From: Planctomycetales bacterium
GTDB lineage: Bacteria; Planctomycetota; Planctomycetia; Pirellulales; Thermoguttaceae
Reading direction: 5' to 3'
DNA: 6,387 nucleotides
Assembly: GCA_007122045.1 (NCBI GenBank)
Contig: SKJM01000406.1
Location: 1 to 6,387 of the forward strand
The translations under genes and the position numbers were made by a program. The notes under the pieces were generated by a model. It ran no database searches and had not been told where the DNA came from. It was given only the letters and a program-made list of their open reading frames with translations. Every line of letters begins with the position of its first letter. Position 1 is the stretch's first letter. Below, piece after piece: positions 1 to 6,387 of the stretch.

Positions 1-4
1 CGCG

Positions 5-28
5 CCTGACCGGCGGCCGCCGGCCAGG
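5..28. repeat. 24-bp near-perfect palindrome
   Basis: The sequence is its own reverse complement except for one mismatched pair (A at 9 against C at 24), with the centre at GGCC (15-18). It is almost pure G+C. It could form a hairpin with a small loop at the end of a transcript entering from outside the window, but there is no adjacent T-run and the flanking gene is not visible, so its role is undetermined. Confidence 0.5.
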
Positions 29-57
29 GACGAGCAGGGTGGACATTCGTGCGACCC

Positions 58-113
58 GTAGGATGGACATTCCTGTCCGTCGCGCCCACGACGGACAAGA
101 ATGTCCATCCTAC
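58..113. repeat. 25-bp inverted repeat, one mismatch, 6-nt loop
   Basis: The left arm (58-82) and right arm (89-113) are reverse complements at 24 of 25 positions, with loop CGCCCA at 83-88. The outer part of the arms reads GTAGGATGGACATTC and its complement. A partial direct copy of the arm (GTGGACATTCGTGCGACCC) lies just before it at about 39-57, so this looks like a dispersed, self-copying type of intergenic repeat (REP or MITE-like) rather than a plain terminator. It lies 37 nt beyond the stop codon of the minus-strand helicase gene and may also help end or stabilise its transcript. Confidence 0.8.
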
Positions 114-126
114 CCTCAAGCGCCGG

Positions 127-150
127 CGAGCCGCGGTGAGCAGCGGCTCG
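127..150 (-). terminator. hairpin abutting helicase stop codon
   Basis: A perfect 8-bp stem (CGAGCCGC at 127-134 and GCGGCTCG at 143-150) with an 8-nt loop begins at the base immediately after the TAG stop (151-153) of the helicase gene on the minus strand. No T-run follows, so a classical intrinsic terminator is not supported. A 3'-end protecting or pausing hairpin is as likely. Confidence 0.45.
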
Positions 151-1587
<1,437 letters not shown>

Positions 1588-1632
1588 GGCTAAAATTCAG
1601 AGCGGGGCCGATGCCCCAAGGTATGATAGGTT

Positions 1633-2835
1633 TCAGTCGGTTCCGCCGCCGGCCCATTCGAGCAGCATCGCAAACTGCCGGTCGAACGCCTGCTCGGTCA
1701 CACCGTACGGGCTTTTGAAGAACGGGGCCAGGAAGGGCATCCGGCCGGTCCGGCCCTGCTGGCGGGCCGCTTCGGTAAGCCGCACCAGGTCCAACACTAA
1801 GGGGGCCGCCAGCACCGAATCGCAGCCTTGCCAAATGAACTGCACCGTCATCGGCACGCCCAAGAAACCGCGAAAATGGATATGGTCCCAGGCGGTTTTC
1901 CAGTCGCCCAGGCTCTCGATGTACTCGATGGAAACGTGGGTCTGCGGCCGGTAGCCCAAAATGGCGCCCAGAAGCTGGTCCTTGGTTCGCACCTTCGCCT
2001 GCTTGTTCGACGGGTCATCGAGCACCTTCCCGTCGAGGTTGCCGAAGATGTTGTGCCCGACCCAACTCATCACCGGCAGGTTGCGCCGGGCGAACAGGGG
2101 GGCCAGCACGCTCTTCATCAGTGTTTCGCCCGTCTTGCCGTCGCAGCCCATGTGCCGCGTCTTCTGCCGGCGCGCCAGTTCATCAACCGCCTCCGGCGCC
2201 GAACCCAGCGACGGCGTGAAGTTGATGTAGCTGTAGCCCGCCTCCAGCGCCGCGATGGCGTACAACGTGCTTGCCGGAACGGGGCACGCGCCGGGCTGCT
2301 CCAGCCGCCCGGCCAGCGCCGCCCAGGTGGACGGGAGTTCGCCCGCTTCGACGGGGGGCTCGGTTGACGCCACATTGACCACCACTAGGTGCTCCAACTC
2401 CTCCGCCCCGACAAACTCCGCCAGATCGGCCCGCAATCGGTCGATGGCCGCCCGGGGCGAGGGGTCGGCGGGTACCTCCGAGGACGCCAGCGACGCGATC
2501 CGCGGCCCCACGCCCAGGGCCGTGCCGGGCCGAATCCGCCGGTCGACGGCCTCCAACTCCTCCCGGCAGCCCTCGACCACTTCCGGCGAGGGTAGGCGAA
2601 ACTCCCGCCCCAGCCGCCTCGCCTCCTCGAACAGCGAAAGCCGCCGGATTTCGTGGCCCGACGCCACCATATCGTCAAAACGCGGCAGCGGCAGGCCCGC
2701 AAACGCCGGAAGCTCGGTGGTCAGTCCGTCGGCGCCGATCAGACCGCGCCGCAGGGCCGCCAAGCCGACGAGCATGGTCGTGGCAACGCCGCCTCGGGCA
2801 CCGATCAGCCAAATTCCAATCCGCGTTTGGGCCAT
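1633..2835 (-). CDS. myo-inositol-1-phosphate synthase family protein
   Basis: The 400-residue cytoplasmic protein belongs to the NAD-dependent family that converts glucose 6-phosphate to 1L-myo-inositol 1-phosphate, the first step towards inositol lipids and other inositol compounds. An N-terminal Rossmann motif is seen at residues 11-16 (IGARGG, followed by VATT). Further family signatures are VNVASTEPP (153-161), NFTPS (205-209), GCDGKTGETLMKS (230-242), the SWVGHNIFGNLDG block (257-269), SLGDWKTAWD (308-317) and GFLGVPMTVQF...DSVLAAPLVLDLVRL (323-353). The lysines in GKTGETLMK and GDWK occupy positions known as catalytic in the family. The length fits the shorter bacterial and archaeal form rather than the eukaryotic enzyme of over 500 residues. 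The ATG start lies directly before the Rossmann strand, though the ribosome binding site is weak. The exact reaction is inferred from family membership; some bacterial paralogues remain untested. It may share a transcript with the helicase downstream. Confidence 0.9.
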   Translation of the reverse strand: MAQTRIGIWLIGARGGVATTMLVGLAALRRGLIGADGLTTELPAFAGLPLPRFDDMVASGHEIRRLSLFEEARRLGREFRLPSPEVVEGCREELEAVDRRIRPGTALGVGPRIASLASSEVPADPSPRAAIDRLRADLAEFVGAEELEHLVVVNVASTEPPVEAGELPSTWAALAGRLEQPGACPVPASTLYAIAALEAGYSYINFTPSLGSAPEAVDELARRQKTRHMGCDGKTGETLMKSVLAPLFARRNLPVMSWVGHNIFGNLDGKVLDDPSNKQAKVRTKDQLLGAILGYRPQTHVSIEYIESLGDWKTAWDHIHFRGFLGVPMTVQFIWQGCDSVLAAPLVLDLVRLTEAARQQGRTGRMPFLAPFFKSPYGVTEQAFDRQFAMLLEWAGGGTD

Positions 2836-2879
2836 GTGTATGGGGTTGCCACAGAATCTTTGCCCTGCCGTCGCCAGGG

Positions 2880-2899
2880 GGGCCCTTGCACTCGGGCCC
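2880..2899 (-). other. GC hairpin in the synthase leader
   Basis: Two copies of the palindromic hexamer GGGCCC (2880-2885 and 2894-2899) are separated by 8 nt and can pair as a 6-bp stem. It would lie in the untranslated leader of the inositol phosphate synthase mRNA, ending about 45 nt before the start codon. On the plus strand it is followed by a short T-run (ATTTTCC), but no plus-strand gene precedes it, so a terminator role is unlikely. Confidence 0.3.
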
Positions 2900-2918
2900 G
2901 ATTTTCCTAAGCTTCTCC

Positions 2919-2947
2919 ATTGTCGGGTGCCGGTGGGCGTGCGTCAA
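2919..2947 (-). promoter_or_regulatory. candidate sigma-70-type promoter for the synthase gene
   Basis: On the minus strand a -35-like TTGACG (2942-2947) is followed after exactly 17 nt by a -10-like GACAAT (2919-2924). This would start transcription near 2912, about 77 nt before the start codon at 2835, in the divergent gap with the aminotransferase gene. Matches to the consensus are 5 of 6 and 4 of 6. The call is pattern-based only. Confidence 0.35.
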
Positions 2948-2995
2948 CGGGTGCCCCGGCCACGAAGCTTGCATCCCTTAACAGTAGGTCACAGT

Positions 2996-3000
2996 GAGGA
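2996..3000 (+). promoter_or_regulatory. ribosome binding site deciding the aminotransferase start
   Basis: GAGGA stands 8 nt before the ATG at 3009. The longer in-frame start, GTG at 2994, overlaps this site and has no such motif upstream, so translation most likely begins at 3009. Confidence 0.7.
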
Positions 3001-3008
3001 TCCCCACA

Positions 3009-4199
3009 ATGCCCACGACAATTTCCCGCATCATCCAGGCCCTCGAACCCTCGGCCACCATGGCCATGGCCGCCAAGGCGAGGGAGTTGAAGGCCGCCGG
3101 ACGCACCGTCTACGACCTTAGTCTCGGCGAGCCCGACTTCAACACCCCCGAACACATCTGCCAGGCGGCCATCGACGCCATGCACGCCGGCCATACCCAC
3201 TACACGGTGGCCAGCGGCATCCCCGAACTGAAGCAGGCCGTCGTCGAGCAGTACGCCCAACGGCACGGGCTGGAGTACCAGCCGGCCCAGGTGACCGTGG
3301 CCAACGGGGCCAAGCACGCCCTGCACAACGCCTTCACCGTGCTGTTGGACCCGGGCGACGAGGTCATCATCCCGGCGCCGTACTGGGTCAGTTACGCCGA
3401 GCTGGTCAAGCTGACCGGCGCGGTGCCCGTGATTGTCGAAACCCGGCAGGACGACGATTTCCGGCTCACCCCCGAGCAGTTCCGCGGCGCGGTGACCGAT
3501 CGGACCAAGATGCTCCTGCTGTGCAGCCCCTCGAACCCGACCGGCTCGATGTATACCCCCGAGCAGTTGGGCGAACTGGCCGATATCGCCATCCAGCGCG
3601 ATCTGCTCGTGGTGGCCGACGAAATCTACGAGCACCTGGTGTACCCGGGCCACACGTTTGCCAGCTTCGCGACGGTGCGGCCGGGCCTGCCGGAACGTAC
3701 GATCCTGGTCAACGGAGTGAGCAAGACCTACGCGATGACCGGCTGGCGGATCGGCTGGACCCTGGCGCCCGCGCACGTGGCTTCGGCCATGGGCAGCCTC
3801 CAGAGCCAGCAGACCTCCAACCCGTGCAGCATCAGCCAGCACGCGGCGGTGGCGGCCCTCCGCGGCCCGCAGACGTGTGTCGCCGACATGCTGGCCGAGT
3901 TCGTCCGGCGGCGCGCGTACGTGATCGAACGTATCGCCGGTATTCCGGGGCTGAGCTGCGCGGAGATGGCCGGCGCGTTCTACGCCTTCATCAACATCCG
4001 TGACCACCTCGGCCGGCAGTACGGCGGCGTGCGAGTCGACGATTCCGCCGGGTGGTGCCTCGAGTTGCTGGCCCAGCGCGGCGTGGCCACGGTGATGGGT
4101 TCGGCCTTCGGCAGCGAGGGCTACGCCCGCATCTCGTTCGCCACCAGCTTGGACAACCTGAAGGCCGCGTTCGATGAGATCGCCGCCTTCGTCGAGTAG
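3009..4199 (+). CDS. class I PLP aminotransferase, aspartate aminotransferase type
   Basis: The 396-residue cytoplasmic, pyridoxal-phosphate enzyme should move an amino group between an amino acid (probably aspartate) and a 2-oxo acid. Numbered from the ATG, the family landmarks are PSAT (14-17), GEPDF (40-44), NGAKHAL with a Lys at 102, APYWVSYAE (123-131), NPTG (176-179), ADEIYEH with the PLP-ring Asp at 204, the Schiff-base lysine K239 in NGVSKTYAMTGWRIG, and the substrate-carboxylate arginine R374 in YARISFA. This order and length match the bacterial I-beta aspartate aminotransferases (Thermus type), some of which also act on prephenate in tyrosine/phenylalanine synthesis. I cannot separate those activities from sequence alone. 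The start was set by a GAGGA site 8 nt upstream; a GTG 15 nt earlier is the alternative. It is transcribed away from the synthase gene and converges with the minus-strand block, its stop codon lying 15 nt from the nearest remnant there. Confidence 0.95.
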   Translation: MPTTISRIIQALEPSATMAMAAKARELKAAGRTVYDLSLGEPDFNTPEHICQAAIDAMHAGHTHYTVASGIPELKQAVVEQYAQRHGLEYQPAQVTVANGAKHALHNAFTVLLDPGDEVIIPAPYWVSYAELVKLTGAVPVIVETRQDDDFRLTPEQFRGAVTDRTKMLLLCSPSNPTGSMYTPEQLGELADIAIQRDLLVVADEIYEHLVYPGHTFASFATVRPGLPERTILVNGVSKTYAMTGWRIGWTLAPAHVASAMGSLQSQQTSNPCSISQHAAVAALRGPQTCVADMLAEFVRRRAYVIERIAGIPGLSCAEMAGAFYAFINIRDHLGRQYGGVRVDDSAGWCLELLAQRGVATVMGSAFGSEGYARISFATSLDNLKAAFDEIAAFVE

Positions 4200-4214
4200 T
4201 GCCGGCGCGTTGCA

Positions 4215-4543
4215 CTACCACGCGTCGGTCACCGGCTCCCCGCCGTCGCGCGTGGCTAAAGCCCGCCACGTGCTCAGGTCGATCGTCTCGCTTGCGAACC
4301 GGACGGAGCCGTCGCCCAGCAGCACGTGGACGCCGCCCGGGTGCCGGCTGCGGGCCGCCCGCCAGCCGGGATTGCTGTGCCGCACGCAGTCGGGCTGTTC
4401 CGCGTTGGGCCGATACCAGTGTTGGCGCACTGCATCCGCCGGGCGGCCTCCCGAGCCCCCTGGACCGCAGGCAGCAACAGCGCGATCAGGATCCCGATGA
4501 TCGCGATCACCACCAGCAGTTCGACCAGGGTAAACGCTTCCCG
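4215..4543 (-). pseudogene. DUF1559 (prepilin-like, H-x9-DG) remnant with core deleted
   Basis: Two ends of one protein family are found almost back to back. At 4543-4430 the frame of the upstream gene reads [20 protein letters not shown]...AREAARRMQ, the type IV prepilin-like N-terminus of DUF1559. From about 4426 down to the TAG at 4215-4217, a different frame reads the family's C-terminus: [11 protein letters not shown], then [12 protein letters not shown] (4343-4308, an exact H-x9-DG box), then [24 protein letters not shown]. Complete members have roughly 200 or more residues between these parts; here almost none remain. The tail frame is offset by -1 from the N-terminal frame, so the box is not translated in frame with it. 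The break lies around 4415-4429, where the text turns from CAN into the tail. I infer an internal deletion plus loss of frame. A sequencing error cannot explain the missing core, only the frame. Confidence 0.8.
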
Positions 4544-5131
4544 CCCATCGCCGCGACCATTGGCCGGGTTGCCGGCGTTCCCGCGATTTTTCCCGGCGAA
4601 CCAAACGGCGAGGCCGCACACGGCGATCAATGCGCCGGCCACCGCGAGGTAGAGCACGACCGAGGTAGGGGATGGAGGGTGGGCCGGCTCCTTGCCGGCG
4701 GGCGGTTCCGCGTTGCCGGCCGGCTCCACCACTGGATCCGGCGTGTCGAAGGGATCCTCCTCCGGCACCTCCGGCCCGGCGGCACCCTCGGGCACCACCA
4801 CGGTGAGTTGGGCGAAATGCCCGGCCCCGTCGAGCAGCATCACCCGATACGTCCCCGCCGCAAGCCCGGCGAACGCGCAGCGGCCGCGGTGGTCGGTTTG
4901 TTCGCGTCGCACTTCGTTGTCGTGGGCATCGAGCAGGCGGACCGACACGTTGCGCGCCGGCGCGCCGTCGTCGAAAGACGCCTCCACTTCAAGCCGGTCG
5001 CCGTCGACGCGGTAATCCGCCCCCATTTCGTGGGCCAGGACCGGCGCGGCATACATCCATGCGACTGCCGAACCCCACAGTATGGCATGAGGAATCGGAC
5101 GCCAAGGGATCGACTTGGTGAAGATCGACAT
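4274..5131 (-). CDS. NikL/CbiL-like secreted protein fused to a prepilin segment
   Basis: This unbroken 285-codon frame starts at the ATG at 5131, chosen because AGGAGG stands 7 nt upstream; an earlier in-frame ATG at 5188 lacks this. Residues 11-33 form a signal peptide with a likely cut at VLA|HEM, leaving histidine 34 at the mature N-terminus. Residues 35-115 look like a carboxypeptidase-regulatory-type beta-sandwich ([22 protein letters not shown], then the glycine-turn [13 protein letters not shown]). A Pro/Glu-rich linker (116-156) and a membrane segment (157-179) follow, then a short basic loop. This much resembles the NikL/CbiL accessory subunits of nickel/cobalt ECF transporters, which normally end here. 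Instead it continues into a prepilin signal (A199|FTLVELLVV) and the start of DUF1559, then about 48 residues of out-of-frame tail before TGA. The NikL likeness is by architecture, not by a search. The C-terminal part after residue 237 is probably junk. It follows the DUF4198 gene on the same strand after 126 nt. Confidence 0.75.
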   Translation of the reverse strand: MSIFTKSIPWRPIPHAILWGSAVAWMYAAPVLAHEMGADYRVDGDRLEVEASFDDGAPARNVSVRLLDAHDNEVRREQTDHRGRCAFAGLAAGTYRVMLLDGAGHFAQLTVVVPEGAAGPEVPEEDPFDTPDPVVEPAGNAEPPAGKEPAHPPSPTSVVLYLAVAGALIAVCGLAVWFAGKNRGNAGNPANGRGDGREAFTLVELLVVIAIIGILIALLLPAVQGAREAARRMQCANTGIGPTRNSPTACGTAIPAGGRPAAGTRAASTCCWATAPSGSQARRST

Positions 5132-5138
5132 GGTGAGA

Positions 5139-5144
5139 CCTCCT
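5139..5144 (-). promoter_or_regulatory. strong ribosome binding site, AGGAGG
   Basis: A full AGGAGG on the minus strand sits 7 nt before the ATG at 5131. It fixes the start of the NikL-like fusion gene and shows that the gene is, or recently was, well translated independently of the upstream DUF4198 gene. Confidence 0.8.
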
Positions 5145-5180
5145 ATGCAAGGGAACGTGCCGGCCGTGGCGCGACCGTTC

Positions 5181-5246
5181 GAGTTCACGCGTCAGCGTGC
5201 TGAACTTCCACACCACGGCGCTCTTGACACGCTGAAGCGTGAACTC
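5181..5246. repeat. 19-bp inverted repeat between two secreted-protein genes
   Basis: Arms GAGTTCACGCGTCAGCGTG (5181-5199) and its reverse complement with one mismatch (5228-5246) flank a 28-nt spacer. Each arm also contains its own small CACGC/GCGTG-type dyad, so either two small hairpins or one long one can form. It lies wholly in the gap between the DUF4198 stop (5258) and the next ribosome binding site. It could separate expression of the two genes, or be a dispersed intergenic repeat. No T-run supports a standard terminator. Confidence 0.7.
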
Positions 5247-5257
5247 CAGCACGGGGC

Positions 5258-6064
5258 TCAAGGGCGGATTTCCAGAGTGAGCGTTCCGGTATACGAGTCG
5301 AAGTCATACTCTTCCCGCGTCTCGCCCGAGGTGAGCCGGCGCGACTGAACCATTACCGACCAGACACCCGCCTGCTGGGGCCGCACGACGGCAATGCCTT
5401 CGCGGTCGGTCGAGATGGCGTAGCACCAGGCCTCCTCGGGTTCAAAACCGGCATAGGTGGCTAGCAGCAGTTCCCGCGCCGCCGGTTCGCCCTCCACCAG
5501 CACTTGGAAACGCACGTCGCGCCCGGTGCGCCACTGCGCCGGCCCGTCCAGCGGGACGATTTCCACGGGCAGCCCCGCCGGCTCGATGGCAGCGGGCTGC
5601 GGCGGACCGACCACAATCAGGGCCTTGGCCGCGTGCCGGCTGCGCTGGGCGAAGTCGATCCGGCCCTCGGTGACCTCCGATTTCGGTCCCCGGCGAAACC
5701 TCCGGTTTCCTTCGGCGTCAAAGACGAACGTCAGGACCGCGGGATGGCGGGCGGCGACGACCTGGTAGACGCCCGGCTCGTTCAACCGCAGTCGATTGAC
5801 GTGCGTGGAGAACCCGGCCGCCTGCAAGGGTGCAGCAACGCCTTCCGGCGAGACGATCGCATACCGCTCCAGCGCGTCGGCATCGAGTTCGCCATCGTCA
5901 CTCAGACCATGGCCCCACGCGAGGCGGGTCGCAGCCTGCTCTCCCGGCTGGGCGAGTGTGAACGGGCTGGCCACCGCCCTGAGTTCGTGCCCTGCCGCTT
6001 CCCATGCCCCGGCCGGCAGTACCAGCGAGGCTGCTAACAGGGCGTACATTTGCGTCTGCGTCAT
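5258..6064 (-). CDS. secreted DUF4198 family protein (NikK-like)
   Basis: The 268-residue protein has an N-terminal signal peptide (hydrophobic 7-20) with a likely cut near EAAG (22-25), so the mature chain begins at or beside H26 (HELRAV). The rest fits DUF4198, a periplasmic two-part beta-rich family that includes the NikK accessory component of nickel ECF transporters. Supporting parts are an early WGHGL (50-54), and in the C-terminal half GLPVEIVPLDGP (164-175), VRFQVLVEGEPAA (184-196), LLATYAGF (200-207), TDREGIAVVRPQQAGVWSV (219-237) and a final SYTGTLTLEI (257-266). It has no membrane segment besides the signal and no catalytic motif. The likely role is binding a metal or other small ligand outside the inner membrane; the specific metal is unknown. 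A GGAGG site 6 nt before the ATG supports the start. It precedes the NikL-like gene on the same strand and has its own candidate promoter. Confidence 0.85.
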   Translation of the reverse strand: MTQTQMYALLAASLVLPAGAWEAAGHELRAVASPFTLAQPGEQAATRLAWGHGLSDDGELDADALERYAIVSPEGVAAPLQAAGFSTHVNRLRLNEPGVYQVVAARHPAVLTFVFDAEGNRRFRRGPKSEVTEGRIDFAQRSRHAAKALIVVGPPQPAAIEPAGLPVEIVPLDGPAQWRTGRDVRFQVLVEGEPAARELLLATYAGFEPEEAWCYAISTDREGIAVVRPQQAGVWSVMVQSRRLTSGETREEYDFDSYTGTLTLEIRP

Positions 6065-6070
6065 GGTCTC

Positions 6071-6075
6071 CCTCC
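6071..6075 (-). promoter_or_regulatory. ribosome binding site, GGAGG
   Basis: GGAGG on the minus strand is 6 nt before the ATG at 6064 and selects it over the second methionine (codon 6) of the DUF4198 gene. Confidence 0.75.
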
Positions 6076-6091
6076 AAGTGAAACAGTGGAG

Positions 6092-6107
6092 CCCCCGGCA
6101 AAGGGGG
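6092..6107 (-). other. small GC hairpin in the DUF4198 leader
   Basis: CCCCC (6092-6096) and GGGGG (6103-6107) can pair around a 6-nt loop in the untranslated leader, ending 17 nt before the ribosome binding site. It is too small to assign a regulatory role. Confidence 0.3.
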
Positions 6108-6129
6108 TAGTGTTACGATTCCGGAAGTC

Positions 6130-6158
6130 ATATTATCACAGCCGCGGCAACGGGTCAA
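6130..6158 (-). promoter_or_regulatory. candidate sigma-70-type promoter for the DUF4198 gene
   Basis: On the minus strand TTGACC (6153-6158; 5 of 6 to consensus) is followed after 17 nt by TAATAT (6130-6135). An overlapping reading is the better-matching GATAAT (6132-6137) preceded by TGT, an extended -10 form with a 15-nt spacer. Transcription would start near 6123, leaving a leader of about 58 nt. The -10 is an A+T island in an otherwise G+C-rich region. It overlaps an imperfect dyad, GTGATAATATGAC (6127-6139), that could be an operator. This would drive DUF4198 and possibly the NikL-like gene. Confidence 0.5.
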
Positions 6159-6288
6159 CCGTCGCCTCGCCAAAAAGGAGCAGGGTAGCAGGCACGCTCC
6201 GCCGTACCGTCCGCCAACACGCAAGAAGGTGGCGCGCTTGCCCACAGTTGGCAAATAGAAAACAGAACCGCCGCAGACGCGCCGCGCA

Positions 6289-6387
6289 TCAATGCGAACG
6301 CAAGTGGAAATCGGCGCTCGTCGTGCCCGAGGCCGGAACCTCGAACGTCAGCGTCCCGTCGCGATAGCGTGCGGGAAGCCGTTCTTC
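6289..6387 (-). CDS. C-terminal end of a planctomycete regulatory-like lipoprotein (partial)
   Basis: The minus strand is open from the window edge at 6387 to the TGA at 6289-6291, giving 32 residues: EERLPARYRDGTLTFEVPAS then GTTSADFHLRSH. The pattern P-x-x-Y ... T-L-T-F-E-V-P-A-x-G-T ... A-D-F-x-L ending in a short polar tail is what I associate with small planctomycete lipoproteins carrying a transthyretin-like or carboxypeptidase-regulatory-like fold, often encoded near DUF1559 genes. The start, signal and most of the domain lie outside the window, so the family call rests on the tail alone. The gene lies 224 nt upstream of the DUF4198 gene on the same strand; that gap holds the candidate promoter and no clear terminator. 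Confidence 0.6.
   Translation of the reverse strand, partial: EERLPARYRDGTLTFEVPASGTTSADFHLRSH

Noticed and set aside
2994..3008. GTG at 2994 as the aminotransferase start
   Set aside because: The GTG overlaps the GAGGA ribosome binding site that serves the ATG at 3009, and the five extra residues match nothing in the family.
2907..4007. A 366-codon minus-strand open frame antisense to the aminotransferase
   Set aside because: The product is a His/Gly/Arg-rich shadow without motifs, while the plus-strand frame has the complete aminotransferase signature.
4408..4432. Programmed -1 ribosomal frameshift joining the prepilin frame to the H-x9-DG frame
   Set aside because: The offset is the right one for -1 slippage, but no X-XXY-YYZ slippery heptamer is visible at the switch. 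Slippage also would not restore the missing core of the DUF1559 protein.
4199..5203. A 334-codon plus-strand open frame across the NikL-like fusion
   Set aside because: It has an Arg/Gly/Ala-rich shadow composition and no motif. The minus strand carries a signal peptide, membrane segments and strong ribosome binding site.
6065..6128. Cobalamin or nickel riboswitch in the DUF4198 leader
   Set aside because: A CTCCACTG string faintly recalls a B12 box, but the leader after the predicted start is only about 58 nt with one small hairpin, far too short for a cobalamin riboswitch.

Overview
The window is G+C-rich bacterial chromosome, most likely from a planctomycete (Pirellulales-like). The main reason is the remnant of a DUF1559 protein: a prepilin-type N-terminus ([20 protein letters not shown]...[10 protein letters not shown]) and a separate C-terminal H-x9-DG box, a family greatly expanded in Planctomycetes. 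The C-terminal tail of a planctomycete-style regulatory-like lipoprotein at the right edge and the short dyad repeats between genes agree with this. The assignment rests on protein style, not on a search.

Layout, left to right. Positions 1-150 hold no gene but three stacked inverted repeats (5-28, 58-113, 127-150), the last abutting the stop codon of the next gene. On the minus strand follow a DEAD-box RNA helicase (151-1587) and, upstream of it, a myo-inositol-1-phosphate synthase family protein (1633-2835). They are 45 nt apart and could be co-transcribed from a candidate promoter at 2919-2947. Divergent from these, on the plus strand, is a class I PLP aminotransferase of the aspartate aminotransferase type (3009-4199). 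It converges with only 15 nt to spare on the minus-strand block to its right.

The right-hand block (4215-6064, minus strand) is the unusual part. A candidate promoter at 6130-6158 precedes a secreted DUF4198 protein (NikK-like). After a 126-nt gap with a 19-bp inverted repeat comes a secreted, membrane-anchored beta-sandwich protein resembling NikL/CbiL accessory proteins of nickel/cobalt ECF transporters. Both proteins are predicted to begin, after signal-peptide cleavage, at or next to a histidine (HEL and HEM), which suggests metal binding outside the membrane. The second one does not stop after its membrane anchor. It runs in frame into the prepilin signal of a DUF1559 protein, most of whose body is missing and whose H-x9-DG tail survives in another frame. 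This is either a recent gene fusion by deletion or a decaying longer chimera. No transporter permease or ATPase gene is visible here. At the right edge (6289-6387) is the last 32 codons of another minus-strand gene.

The helicase, synthase and aminotransferase are ordinary housekeeping or metabolic genes with no evident functional link to the right-hand block.
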